Assembly (NCBI GenBank): GCA_016648135.1
Contig: JADDOH010023145.1
Coordinates: 365,405-429,404 of the forward strand
Length of the DNA: 64,000 nt
Direction: 5' to 3'
Source: Agrypnia vestita
Lineage: Eukaryota > Arthropoda > Insecta > Trichoptera > Phryganeidae
Shown here: piece after piece, positions 47,553 through 57,580 of the stretch
Numbering within the stretch: the stretch's first letter is position 1
How the letters are laid out: every line of letters begins with the position of its first letter
Made by a program: the position numbers and the translations under genes
The notes under the pieces: model-generated
Databases searched by the model: none
The model's input: the letters and a program-made list of their open reading frames with translations, nothing else
Told to the model about the DNA's origin: nothing

Positions 47553-48165
47553 TTCAATTCAATTCAATTCAATTTATTTCACGATAATATGTACATGACA
47601 AACAAAATGTTTAAGGCATACATATTAGGAAGTATATATCAAAAATGAAAATATTTAATAAATTAAAAATAACATAAAATCTGGTCAAAGGTGTAGGAGA
47701 ATCCCGCTTCGGAAAACCCCCTCAGACACATGGAATATATCAATACCCAAAGCAATTTTGTTCAGCATAGCTGTGGCTCTTCCAACAGGCATAACCATCG
47801 GCAGGTTGGTCCTGTATATTGGAATGTGAAACAATCTATGCTGACGATGTCTAGTGTAATTATCAGGAACATACAAACCAATGCTCTGCATAATTTCAGG
47901 ATTATCGATCATACCGCGCAACAATCGATAAAAATGTGTAATCAAATACACATTCCTTCTAGTCTCTAAACTATTGTAGCCAAGCATACCCTGGAGAAAC
48001 TCGGTTGGGTAAAGCCAAGGATAATGCCCGTACTCTCTCATGTAGAGATATCTCAGAGACTTCTTTTGGACTTTCTCCACCATAAGAGAGTACTTGCCCT
48101 CATGTGGCCCCCAGATCATCGAGCCACTCTCGAGTCTACTCCGCACCAAGGAGTTGTAAAGTGAT
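47553..48165 (-). mobile_element. LINE, 3' end with intact C-terminal RT frame
   Basis: The tail array (TTGAA)n at 47553-47574 is followed by a ~110-base 3' UTR and then a minus-strand open frame (47685-48149). The two other copies, at 22612 and 50072, show it is a repeated family. This one is cut off at about 48165, just before the next element at 48243. Confidence 0.85.
47685..48149 (-). pseudogene. LINE reverse transcriptase C-terminal part, open but 5'-truncated
   Basis: The 154-codon frame begins VRSRLESGSMIWGPHEGKYS, then VEKVQKKSLRYLYMREYGHY, the LVRS.LEYGS..W.P ... IE.VQKKFLR.L pattern of CR1/Jockey-type LINE reverse transcriptases after the catalytic core. The rest (LETRRNVYLITHFYRLLRGM) is the usual helical C-terminus. 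The catalytic domain and endonuclease are missing. The frame has no stop, implying a fairly recent insertion. Confidence 0.75.
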
Positions 48166-48631
48166 GTATAACCTTGTTATAATTTATGTATCTGAAATAT
48201 TTTATGGGAACATTCAAGTGGATGACAACAAGAGATGTTTAAGGCTCGGTTGCGCCAGCAGAAGTAAATTTGGATCGAGTAACATTGACCCGAGTAACTT
48301 TTTTTACCCTCAGCTCAGAGTAAACTCGATTTCGGGTTGCACAAACGTCTTTTTTACCACTGTCAAACCAATAATAAGGCTAATAGGGTGGGTAAGCGGA
48401 ATAAACCTCAAATACCGCATTTGTATATGGAATTTGATTTATTTCAGTTTTTCACCACTGGCAATACGTACTTTTGCGGTTCAAAACCAGTTCAAACAAA
48501 CCACTTTATTCTATGAAACAAACCAAACAAATGTCAAACCATCGCTAAAATAACGCGAAATTAAAAGATTCATTTTAATGTTTACAAATTTCAATACGAA
48601 AATGACAGCGACAAAATGACAAGTACCTATA

Positions 48632-49346
48632 AGCCTCAGATACACATGCTTATTTAGCGGCACGTGAGCATGCGCAGTATCGACCTTCTCTAGGCTTTGC
48701 TTATTAGTGGCATGTGTGTACGCACATTGCTAGAAATGAGCATGCCACCTAGTGGCATGCTCAAAAATCAACCGCCGGTTGATTTATAAGCATGCCACTG
48801 TCATTCACCATAGAGAAGGGGTATCTTTGGAGCATGTGTGAACAGACTTGCTTATTATGAGCATGCTTGTGTCATTCGCGGGCTTCGCGGCTAGTATTAT
48901 CAATGCGATCTTCTCAGTCCGCGACAGATGAAACAAATATGGCGCGTTGGGGAGATGATAAAACATTACTTTTCGTGACTTATTATAGGAATCACGAATG
49001 TCTGTGGAATACTCGGTCACCGTTGTGTAAAAATAATATAGTGAGAAATAATGTTTACTAAACTTTATTAATAGGCATGAATGATTTAAATCTTACAATA
49101 AAAATTATATAAACTAAAATCAAAAATGTGCGGATGGAAACTCGGGAATTTTTTTGATTTATTGGTTCACTTGAATTTTCTATTTCAGTTTCCAAAGTTT
49201 CCATTTTGAACAAGAGCGTCTCTATTCTATGACAAGAGCATGCCAGTAATAAGCAAGCCAGTAATGAGCAAGTGTGTACAGTTGTTAGGGCATGCTTATT
49301 AGTGGGCATGCTCATTAGTATGTCACTAAATAAGCATGTGTATCTG
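48632..49346. mobile_element. nested element G with 8-9 bp target duplication
   Basis: CAGATACACATGCTTATTTA (from 48637) and TAAATAAGCATGTGTATCTG (to 49346) are perfect 20 bp inverted repeats. GTACCTATA stands at 48623-48631 and again at 49346-49354, overlapping the right end by one base. An 8 bp duplication would suit hAT and 9 bp would suit Mutator-like elements. The left end has five extra bases (AGCCT) before the symmetric part. The interior has many AGCATGC-type repeats and a MADF fragment. Confidence 0.65.
48939..49061 (+). pseudogene. partial MADF-domain coding sequence inside element G
   Basis: From ATG 48939 the frame reads MARWGDDKTLLFVTYYRNHE, then CLWNTRSPLCKNNIVRNNVY and stop. 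This is the first half of a MADF domain (FI..Y..HPCLWD..S..YKD...R..AY), a Myb-like DNA-binding fold found in insect regulators and in accessory proteins of some DNA transposons. The second half is missing. It may be a captured host exon or the remains of the element's own accessory gene. Confidence 0.6.
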
Positions 49347-49577
49347 TACCTATATGGATAAATGTCACATTTTCAAATCAGCTGTGAGAGGACGGCCATT
49401 TTTTTTACCAACGTTTTTACCTATACCCACCTATCTTGGAAAGTAAAAAAAAGTTACTCATGCATGTACTTCGGCGAGTTTAAATATTTTTACCATAGAT
49501 GGCGCAACCCGTTTTAGTAAAAAAAAAGTTACTCGAGTAACTTTTTTTACCTTTACTTTAGATGGCGCAACCGGGCC

Positions 49578-50071
49578 TAAGTGTGTTTATATTTATTTTG
49601 ATTGTTACCTATCACCTGTTCGTTTTCAAAACAAACCCGTGAAAAAAGGGTGACGTGTCCTACTTTCGGACAGCTCGGATCTCCTCCGAGTGCAGGTAGT
49701 TTCTCCGTTTATCTTGGCCGCAAACCGCGAATATAATTTTAGCCGGGTATCGGCCGTGTTTAGCGCCAATCAAAACAGCGAACAATAAAGGCCACTCTTA
49801 CATACATTGTTTCGGCCCCGCGGAATGCCGGTTATTTTAAACAAGCGCCGTAACGAGTGGCGAGAACAATGCGTCGCTGGACTGGTGATAAGGAGATGTG
49901 GAGCACGGCCGGGTCGGGTTACTCCGCGGTCAGAGGGAGAAAGAAGTGCATGGCGGTTATCCGTCAAACGTCAAATATAAAAACGTTCCAACAATATTTA
50001 TCGTTCTACGGTCCAACGCGACGATGATAATTTCGCTATAATTTTACATCAGGACGCCGTGGGAGAATAAA
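49578..50071. other. GC-rich non-coding block
   Basis: Position 49640-50030 is GC-elevated (GAGCACGGCCGGGTCGGGTT near 49901, TTTCGGCCCCGCGGAATGCC near 49810). No frame matches a known domain. It lies upstream of the sine oculis exons in gene direction, so it may be regulatory or an unrecognised 5' region. Confidence 0.35.
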
Positions 50072-50464
50072 TTCAATTCAATTCAATTCAATTTATTTAT
50101 TGATAATATGTATATTACAAACAAAATGTTTAAGGCATACATATTAGGAAGTACATATCAAAATAAAATAATAAATTAAAAATAACATAACATCTGGTCA
50201 AAGGTGTAGGAGAATCCCGCTTCGGAAAACCCCCTCAAACACACGGAATACATCAATATCCAAAGCGATTTTGTTCAGCATAGCTGTGGCTCTTCCAACA
50301 GGCATAACCATCGGCAGGTTGGTCCTGTATATGGAATGTGAAACAATCTATGCTGACGATGTCTAATGTAATTATCAGGAACATACAAACCAATGCTCTG
50401 CATAATTTCAGGATTATTGATCATACCGCGCAACAATCGATAAAAATGTGTAATCAAATACACA
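50072..50464 (-). mobile_element. LINE 3' end, second copy of the 47553 family
   Basis: It has the same (TTGAA)n tail, 3' UTR and C-terminal coding region, nearly identical to 47553-47950. It is truncated earlier (near 50464) and has a one-base deletion in the coding part around 50331 (TGTATATGGAA against TGTATATTGGAA). Confidence 0.85.
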
Positions 50465-50653
50465 AATTAATAAGCGCATACGAAATAATATTTTTCTGTA
50501 AGTTTTAAATACAGCTTTAGTACTTATTTGGTTACAGTTTACAGTGTCCTCTGCGCACACGTTTAACACCTCCGTTCCGGGACGGGAAACACCTTAACCC
50601 CAAAAAACTTATTCTTAAGACTATTTAATAATTTATTATACACTAGCTGTAAC

Positions 50654-51433
50654 TAGGGAATGCAATCCCGAATCGGGATTGCCCTTTCGAGATCCCTCGA
50701 GATTAGAATTTCTAATCCTGCGGGATTCCTACGGATCGGGATACCGAATATTTTTTTGTTTTTTTTTTGTTTATAGAGCTGAATAGCAATTAACGACAAT
50801 GCCTTGCATTTTTATATCAGCAATTTTAATAAAATGTTCATTATTAATCATTAAAGTTTTTGTAGGCGTTTTTTCAATCATCAATCAGTCGATGTAGTAG
50901 AGTAAAAACTACTAACTAGTAGTAGTTTTTATTATTACGTTAGGTTGATAAAATACAGCAAATATTATTCAAAGCTATTTTCATTATTTGAAAGTAACAT
51001 GAACACAAGTTTTAAGTACTTACTAAAAGCTCTACAGACATATACAATTAAACCTTATCTTCGTTCAAAAACTCACTCATACACAACATCTATTTTCTAA
51101 ACGATGACATGAACCTATAGATCCATTGAATCAATCATTCTTTAAATACGAATCGCACTACATTCAAACACAAAATATACAATATGTACACATAAATGTA
51201 CATGTAAAATATAATTAATTGCAAAAATACATGATACTAGAGCGTGCCGAAGACACTTGTAATTGGGATAATGGGCATAGTCTTCACTATAATGTTTATT
51301 ATCAGAGTATCATGTACCTATTATCCTGTTAGTGTCTCTAATAAATAAAAAATTAAAAAAACATACAAAACATAAAAAATGCTGATCAATGAACACGCCT
51401 CGAGGTCTCGCGGGATCGGGATTGCATTCCCTA
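50654..51433. mobile_element. hAT-like element, 780 bp, non-autonomous
   Basis: The ends TAGGGAATGCAATCCCGA and TCGGGATTGCATTCCCTA are perfect inverted repeats. GCTGTAAC flanks both sides (50646-50653 and 51434-51441) as an exact 8 bp target duplication. Short TIRs and 8 bp duplications are the hAT signature. The interior is AT-rich without a transposase. The left subterminal region repeats TCGGGAT/ATCCCTCGAGAT-type strings, as transposase-binding sites often do. Confidence 0.85.
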
Positions 51434-51441
51434 GCTGTAAC

Positions 51442-52045
51442 CCGTCAAAAATGAAGGTACCTTTACATGCCGGTTCCTAAAGAATAAGTATTTATTTATT
51501 CAGTTTTAATTGGTACAGTAGACTCCGCGGACGGGGAAGGTTTAAATATAAACGGAAGTTCTGCAAACAAATTAATATCTCGTAGTTATTTTAACATAAA
51601 TTCATCACTTGGAGATCGCGTTAGGAAGCCGGAGTGCTGCCAGAAATCTTGAAATTCCCGTTAAATCCCAATGTTGCAAGCCTTTCACATTTAGTCTAGC
51701 AAAATATAGCCAGAGTAGTATTGGATAATTGATTTTAAAATTAATAATCCAAACTAGTGTTGGATAATTAATTTAAAATTAATACTTTTTATAAAAAAAA
51801 CTAAAAAGTCACGAACTAACATAAATTTCTCGGTACACAGTCTGATATCATGGCTGGTCCAATACGACTGGCTTATTTAAAAAAATTACCACCACTTTTG
51901 AGAACAATTTTGAAAGGTCTAACTAAATACTTATTCTTAAAAAGTGTATTGTCTCAGTAAAATCGCGTTTTATCACAAAAATAAGAGACTCAATTTGGAA
52001 CGAAGTTTAAAAAAATTAACCCATAAAAAAACAAGTTTTTATTAT
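51442..52045. other. non-coding stretch
   Basis: No feature was recognised apart from small local repeats (TAGTATTGGATAATTGATTT near 51717 and again near 51757). Confidence 0.5.
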
Positions 52046-52324
52046 ACTCCCTTTCTCATTGAAACAGGTTTCGCGCCTACTCCACGCGTCAGGCTCGAAA
52101 ATTAAACAATATATAAATCGTTAAAATTTCGAAAAATCCGATATTATACAATAATTATTTAAAAAATTTAAACGAAAATTTGTTAGATTATTTTCATCGT
52201 CGCCACGAGTATGCCTGCAAAGTTTCAGCTCGATTGGATCACGGGAAAAGGGTTAAAAATCGATCCGAAGTTTTTTCGGCAGACAAGCCGACAAGCAGAC
52301 GCTATGAGTTAAAAGAAAGGGAGT
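52046..52324 (+). mobile_element. MITE-like element A, copy 2 (shorter)
   Basis: It has the ACTCCCTTTCTC and AGAAAGGGAGT ends of the family, with flanking T and A strings. The right half (CAGCTCGATTGGATCACGGG, AGCAGACGC) matches copies at 28318 and 56205. The left half is different or deleted. Confidence 0.75.
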
Positions 52325-52982
52325 AAAAAAACAACTTATAATGCAATAACTAAAGTACATATTTAACTGCGGTATAAATGTTTATTCAATATACGCGAGG
52401 GGGGACATTCTTCCACTGTGAGTCAATCCCCTCACCTAAAGTAGGGGTTTAGTTAAAATTTGTACAAATTAATACTCTGTGCGTAAACCATATATTGAAG
52501 AACGGCCCTGTTAAAGGATTCAACGACCGAAGCATGACCGTGCATGAGAAGATGAAGCAAGTGGTGTGCCAAGACAGAAGAGTGCAGCTTTCTATCTTCG
52601 TATGAAGGTAAACGCGCGAACCCGTTTGAGTGTATGGTCGTTTACGGTGGTGGGTGCGCGGGCCGACAGATGACGTGTGAGCGAGACAGGGATCTGTATA
52701 ATCTGGCTCGGGTTGCTAGCCACTGTCCAGAAGGTTATGGTAACAGCCAAATATATTATATCGTATCCTTGTAATTATACTCGTAATAAAGCTGTGAAGA
52801 TCGCGCCGAGTTCTACTAAAGCAAATGCTCATAGTAAGAAGAAAATTACAATTCTCATTCTACCACAAACTTCGCAGTTCAAATTTAACGTTTCTGCACA
52901 TTACCAGTGATACCACCAGAACTTTTTTCACTGGCTGATTACAGTTAGTTACCATGACAACTATACACATGTGAATACAGTC
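52325..52982. other. non-coding stretch with LINE scrap
   Basis: Position 52500-52600 (AACGGCCCTGTTAAAGGATT, GAAGATGAAGCAAGTGGTGT) resembles the 3' region of the RTE-type LINE at 46985-47100 in sense. The rest is unassigned. Confidence 0.45.
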
Positions 52983-53220
52983 ATTAAAGAGTTAAGGTTG
53001 TTATTACGGTCGTTAGACATATTTAACTGTAATTTCGGATATTTTATACGTACCGTATGTATTACCGAGAAGCGATGTATGCTTATACAACGTCATCAGG
53101 AGGACGACCTTTACCCGCGGAGGTGGAGGTCGGACTGATTAAAGGTGCTGCTTTCTATGGCGTACATTGTATGCACTTTGTAGTGGAGTGTTCTCTTCTT
53201 CTACAATAGAGGTCGCCAGT
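52983..53220 (+). repeat. dispersed repeat K, copy 1
   Basis: It begins AAAGAGTTAAGGTTGTTATT, contains CCGTATGTATTACCGAGAAG and ends with GGAGGTCGGACTGATTAAAG. The copies at 55152-55325 (+) and 55326-55455 (-) show it is a family. In this copy the hammerhead-like block is damaged (GTATGCTTATACAACGTCAT). Confidence 0.7.
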
Positions 53221-53935
53221 GTGCAATATGTACTAGTTACGTCGGCGTATTTTACTGCGACTTTTCTCAAGGATTGAATCAGTATCAGTTAATAGTCTAC
53301 TGCTGTGTTAAATATCCTAACCTAATTTTGAAGAAATGTAAGCAATCGTGAGGTAACATGTGAGAAGCCGTGTGTGCAGATGTCTGACGCCAATCCGGGG
53401 CTTGACCCATTTAGCAGAGACAGTCTGCAATGTTCTTATAGTAACAATATATTTTTTTGCAAAATTTATAGTACAAGAGTATACTACGAGATCCATAGCA
53501 GGTTATCAGTATTTTTACGTGCTTTTATTTAACTCTCTTTGTCTGTTTATTTGTTGTGTAAATCTTGTAATTGATTTTTCACAAACTTCCCGACTAGCTA
53601 GATCCCTAAAACGTTCAACATTTACGTAAAGTGAATGAGTTTACATTATTAAATCATTTTCGACATGATGTTATCATTATTTCGATTAAAATTAATAATC
53701 AAGTCACTCACATCAAATTAATAATAACGTGACTCACAAGTAAGAGTCGCCGAAACAGCTGAACAACATGCCGTTCGAAGATTTGTTTTTAACTTTAAAA
53801 CAAGGTGTTTAATATTTGGATGCTGTATGGGCGATGTTAAAAAATCTATTACGAACGTATGCAAAGAAAGCGTATAAAAGCACGTCTTCACTTTTTTTGA
53901 TTTACTTGTTTTAAATAATAGTGAAAATGAATGTG
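53221..53935. other. non-coding stretch
   Basis: An open frame at 53360-53629 gives a hydrophobic, domain-free translation and is not called as a gene. Confidence 0.5.
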
Positions 53936-54830
53936 AATAATTTGTATAGCGCTATTTTTGTAAAAAAATTATCTCAGCTCAACTTCAAAGGGCTCTACAC
54001 AAAAACTATATAATCCTACACTAATGACTACATGTATGTTTTCTTACTTGCAGTAAGTTAATTATTTATCAAATTTTTCAATTACATTTTGTTGACTGTT
54101 TTTATTTTGTTTTCTAATATTTACTCATGTTGTAAAAGCCCCATGGGCGTAAATAAATAAATAAATAATATTTAAATTTGTTTTTAAATTATTATTTATT
54201 TATTTACGCTTAAACAGGCCGTGACGCCCAATTACAGAAGCGAAACAACCAGGCTTGAGTAAATTAATTGTGACCTCACCGGGAATCGAACCCAGAAACC
54301 TAGGGCTATAAGGGTCGCCTTTATGCGGATATGATTTTTTGAAAAGGTGCGTTTTCAGTCTTTTCTGAAACAATATTTCTAATGCACTGTTCCGTATTCC
54401 GTATAAGGTCCACCATTCACTATTGTCACACACAATACACATACACTTACACAACCTCATCAAATATGTAACCAAGAACTTCAAAACATTAATAAACAAA
54501 GTGAATGATACCTAGGTATAGCACATAAGAGTAGCATGTTTTTGATATTATGATGATTTCCTGTTGAATGAATTAATTTTTTTTTGTATGCATATACTGT
54601 ATGCTGTCCTTTCTATAATATATAAATAAATAAATTACGTAGTGAAGAGAGTTCCACGCCTTTGGGCCTGCCACCGCAAACGCCCAAAAAATGAAAAAGT
54701 TAGATAAACTTGCTCTTCTGGCATTCGGTTCTGCAACCTTTTCTGCAAAACCGAGTTTGGCGTTTTCCATTCAAGTTTTCCATTCAAGTTTTCCGGGATG
54801 CACAGCTCTTGAAGATACAGAAGCGCCATG
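53936..54830 (-). mobile_element. CR1-type LINE 3' end, interrupted
   Basis: The 3' UTR (TTGTATAGCGCTATTTTTGT, 53940) and two coding pieces of the minus-strand C-terminus lie here: NSALEILFQKRLKTHLFKKS (54325-54390) and WAFAVAGPKAWNSLHYV (54640-54690), with CIPENLNGK-type sequence near 54790. A family 2 SINE at 54203-54325 and ~250 bases of other sequence split them. Confidence 0.7.
54203..54325 (-). repeat. tRNA-derived SINE, family 2, copy c (3' part)
   Basis: The minus strand shows GGGTTCGATTCCCGGTGAGG, ACTCAAGCCTGGTTGTTTCG and a tail of AAATAAATAAATAA. The tRNA-like head is mostly missing. It sits inside the LINE remnant. Confidence 0.7.
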
Positions 54831-55140
54831 TTGTGTGTCACCTCGTGCATCATGTTTATCCTCACCGAGCTCGATGAAGAGTGCCGGGACTCCCCGCCCG
54901 GCGCGCCAGCTAAAAGTGGCGGTGGGGACCCCCCGGTGAAAGCCCCCCTCGCGGTGTCGGATTACCCATTATAATATTATTTTTGGATAACGTCCGACCC
55001 TCCAGAGCTCCCCTAGACGATGGTTGTGCTTTTCACCTGAGGCATAATACAATTACAAACAATGAATCCGCCGCTGGGACGAGGCGGCTCATCTGAGCTG
55101 GTACAATTCGAAGATCTTTGATTGTAACTAACCAGCTGTG
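54831..55140. other. GC-rich block of unknown nature
   Basis: A sharply GC-rich stretch (CCCCGCCCGGCGCGCCAGCT near 54891). A plus-strand frame from 54849 gives MFILTELDEECRDSPPGAPA and continues to about 54963. The composition looks exon-like, but I recognise no domain, and it directly adjoins LINE sequence. Confidence 0.35.
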
Positions 55141-55151
55141 GGAACTCTTCC

Positions 55152-55455
55152 CTCTTTAACTGTAATTTATACTAACCGTATGTATTACCGAGAAGCGAAT
55201 CTCGACGTTTCGTTGGATACTTATCCAACGTCATCAGGAGGACGACCTTTACCCGCGGAGGTGGAGGTCGGACTGATTAGGTGCTGCTTTCTAGGGCGTA
55301 AATTGTACGCACTTTGTTGTGGATGACGTTGGATAAGTACCCAACGAAACGTCGAGATTCGCTTCTCGATAATACATACGGTGCGTATAAAAATATCCTG
55401 TTAAATAGTTAAATATGTCTAACGACCGTAATAACAACCTTAACTCTTTAATAAC
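55152..55455. repeat. dispersed repeat K, copies 2 and 3 in head-to-head arrangement
   Basis: The left unit (55152-55325, same sense as 53030) and right unit (55326-55455, inverted) each contain ATCTCGACGTTTCGTTGG or its complement. On the minus strand of the left unit, CTGATGA (55231-55237), an 8 bp perfect stem (CGTTGGAT AAGT ATCCAACG) and AAACGTC follow in hammerhead order. On the right unit the first element reads GGATGA. The match suggests Penelope-type terminal repeats. Confidence 0.6.
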
Positions 55456-56204
55456 TCTTCCCTCGTCACCAGAAGCGGTGGAAGAAAACACGAAAGTGGA
55501 AATGATAGAATGTGGTACATGATTGACTCTCTGAACTTAGTGGACAATTATGACCTATTCATACCGAATTGCAGAACGACGTAATGAATAGGCACACCAT
55601 AACGCGTAGTGTGCAACTTTTAAACTGAGTGATATTGTGGATATATTTAATGATAGCATTAAAAACATCACACAGAGCAACTTGTCATACAATTAGTAAA
55701 AAAATATGTGAGCTTCTAGTGCTTGTCCGTTTACCACCAAACCTAATGACCTAACCTAAATTAACCAAACCTATTAACCTAACCTAATCTAATAATATAA
55801 ACTAAACTAACCAAGCCAAACCTAATAAAAAAATCAAGCCTATTAACACAATACAAAAAGTTTTTACGTTCAATATTCATCATATTTCATTTGCCTATAA
55901 ATATAATTCACGTCGTGTAAATCTTGATGTTGTCTATGATTTAAACATTGTTCCTCAGATATTGCCCCTAAAATATCAAAACATACGGTACAATTTTCGA
56001 AGATTTAAAGTATAATATTTATTTATTATTTAAGCGTCAACTATCTTTAATTTTGTAATCATTCATTCAATTATATCGATAAATACTTATATTCAGACCG
56101 ATCTGTTGTATGACGCATGGGACCATAATCTTGGATCATGCCAAAAACAAACCGAGACCTCGTATATATAAAGGATGTATAATGAAAACAATGGATTAAT
56201 TTTT
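55456..56204. other. non-coding stretch with CCTAA-type tract
   Basis: Degenerate AACCTAACCT/AAACTAACC units occupy about 55737-55840. No gene is supported. Confidence 0.5.
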
Positions 56205-56719
56205 ACTCCCTTTATATTAACTCGTGGCGTCTGCTTGCTTGCTTGCCGGCTTGCCGTCAAAAAAAACTTTGGATCGATTTTTGACCCTTTTCCCGTGATC
56301 CAATCGAGCTGAAACTTGGCAAGTAGACTCGTGGCGACGATCAAGAAGATCTATCAAATTTTCGTTAAAAATTAATAATAATTATAGTATAATTTCGGAT
56401 TTTTAGATTTTTATTGGTTTTTTCAAATTGGAATCATTAGAAAAGTTTGATTAGCAACAGCGGCCCGATAATGTCGCGGAATATTTTCTAAATTTGAATT
56501 ACTCCATTGGTATACATAATAGGTACTTCACTACGAATTTCTAAAATCTAAATTGACTGAAAAATGTTTTTAGAATGTAATCTTCACAGCATGAAGTGTC
56601 TTATCAAAGTTCAAAACATCTGACATTTTAGAAATATATTAAATAACTGTAAGTTTAGTGTTATGTTATATGTTTTAATTCGTCTTTAATTGTTGTTATA
56701 TTTTACAAAGAAAGGGAGT
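56205..56719 (-). mobile_element. MITE-like element A, copy 3
   Basis: A near full-length inverted copy of 28318-28814: the plus strand shows CCCGTGATCCAATCGAGCTG and ends AAAGAAAGGGAGT. The antisense frame through it (56093-56344) is just the element's body. Confidence 0.8.
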
Positions 56720-57001
56720 ATGATAAAAACTCTCTGGAACATCGTGAATGGAATTTAAGAATTTTGTTAATATTTCTAATACATTATTTCCTAGAAGTTG
56801 CTCGACTCCTGCAAATATTCCATGAAGACTTGACGTGTTTAATTAATCACACGGTGTATGCAGAATGCGTGGGACGAATTGTTCGTACTATCAAGAGGAG
56901 AGTGACTGCATGAACAGACGTTAATGATTGGCTTCCCAGGAATTGTTACCCTCGCGGAGTGAATAATGCAAATTATATTTCTTGATATCATTTTTAAGTA
57001 C
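56720..57001. other. flank of the LTR retrotransposon
   Basis: No feature was recognised. The expected short target duplication cannot be checked because the right LTR is absent. Confidence 0.5.
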
Positions 57002-57557
57002 TGTTATGTACCTCTGTTACAAGTACCAACTTGCTTGTATTAGCCAATTCTTGTTTTTCATTGCATCATCTTTTTATGAGATCATCTTCCTATGATATCA
57101 TCTTTTATGAAATCATCATTTTAAAGGTCACATTAATAATCAACTCGTGGCAGGAAATTACGCAAGTTAAAAAACCCGCTTACGCATTCTAACAAGGAAA
57201 AACCGAGTAAAACTGGTTCAGACAAGCTCGAGTGCGTAATAACCCAACCGAATCGACTCACGTCATTCTGGGGCTATATAAACCGAACATCCTTCCACCG
57301 AGTATCTATTATTTGTCCAGTGTTCTTGACATTAACATCGTCATCGTTGACTGTAATTGTGAAAAGTACTCTTGATTAAAACTTCTAAAATTATAAAGTT
57401 ATTAAATTGTTTTTATTACTCGAGTCACCGGTTTACCCTCTACAAAACTTGAAGAAGACTGAAGAATACAAGGAGAAATCCTCTCTACAAGAGAACTATT
57501 TGAAAAGGACCACTCTCTTCATAAAAAGGAGCAGACCAAAGACTTTGGGTAATAACA
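57002..57557 (+). repeat. 5' long terminal repeat (556 bp)
   Basis: It starts TGTTAT and ends ATAACA, a 6 bp inverted terminus with the canonical TG...CA, and lies three bases before the primer site. A promoter TATA box (TATATAA, 57275-57281) is followed by a plausible start region near 57305-57320. The boundaries are inferred from these signals because no second LTR exists for comparison. Confidence 0.7.
57275..57281 (+). promoter_or_regulatory. TATA box in the LTR
   Basis: GGGCTATATAAACCG is a good TATA context about 280 bases before the LTR's end, consistent with a U3/R boundary near 57305. Confidence 0.6.
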
Positions 57558-57560
57558 AAC

Positions 57561-57580
57561 TGGTGTCAGAAGTGTGGGAT
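57561..57580 (+). other. primer binding site, tRNA-Leu type
   Basis: TGGTGTCAGAAGTGTGGGAT matches the 18-base complement of a leucine tRNA 3' end (TGGTGTCAGAAGTGGGAT) except for two extra bases after position 14. Confidence 0.75.

Larger units (their letters stand above)
48243..49577. mobile_element. terminal-inverted-repeat element F, 1335 bp, TAA target
   Basis: The left end GGCTCGGTTGCGCCA and right end TGGCGCAACCGGGCC are inverted repeats. Further matching blocks (GAGTAACTTTTTTTAC at left, GTAAAAAAAGTTACTC at right) lie ~60 bases inside. TAA flanks both ends (48240-48242 and 49578-49580), the 3-base duplication typical of PIF/Harbinger elements. No transposase was recognised, so it is non-autonomous. 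A second element (48632-49346) lies inside it. The termini resemble MITE D. Confidence 0.75.

Noticed and set aside
47730..48553. Plus-strand frames opposite the LINE and in element F
   Set aside because: Shadows of the minus-strand LINE coding region and of the element's terminal repeat.
53360..53629. 89-codon open frame with hydrophobic stretch
   Set aside because: No recognisable motif or codon structure. Likely chance in AT-rich DNA.
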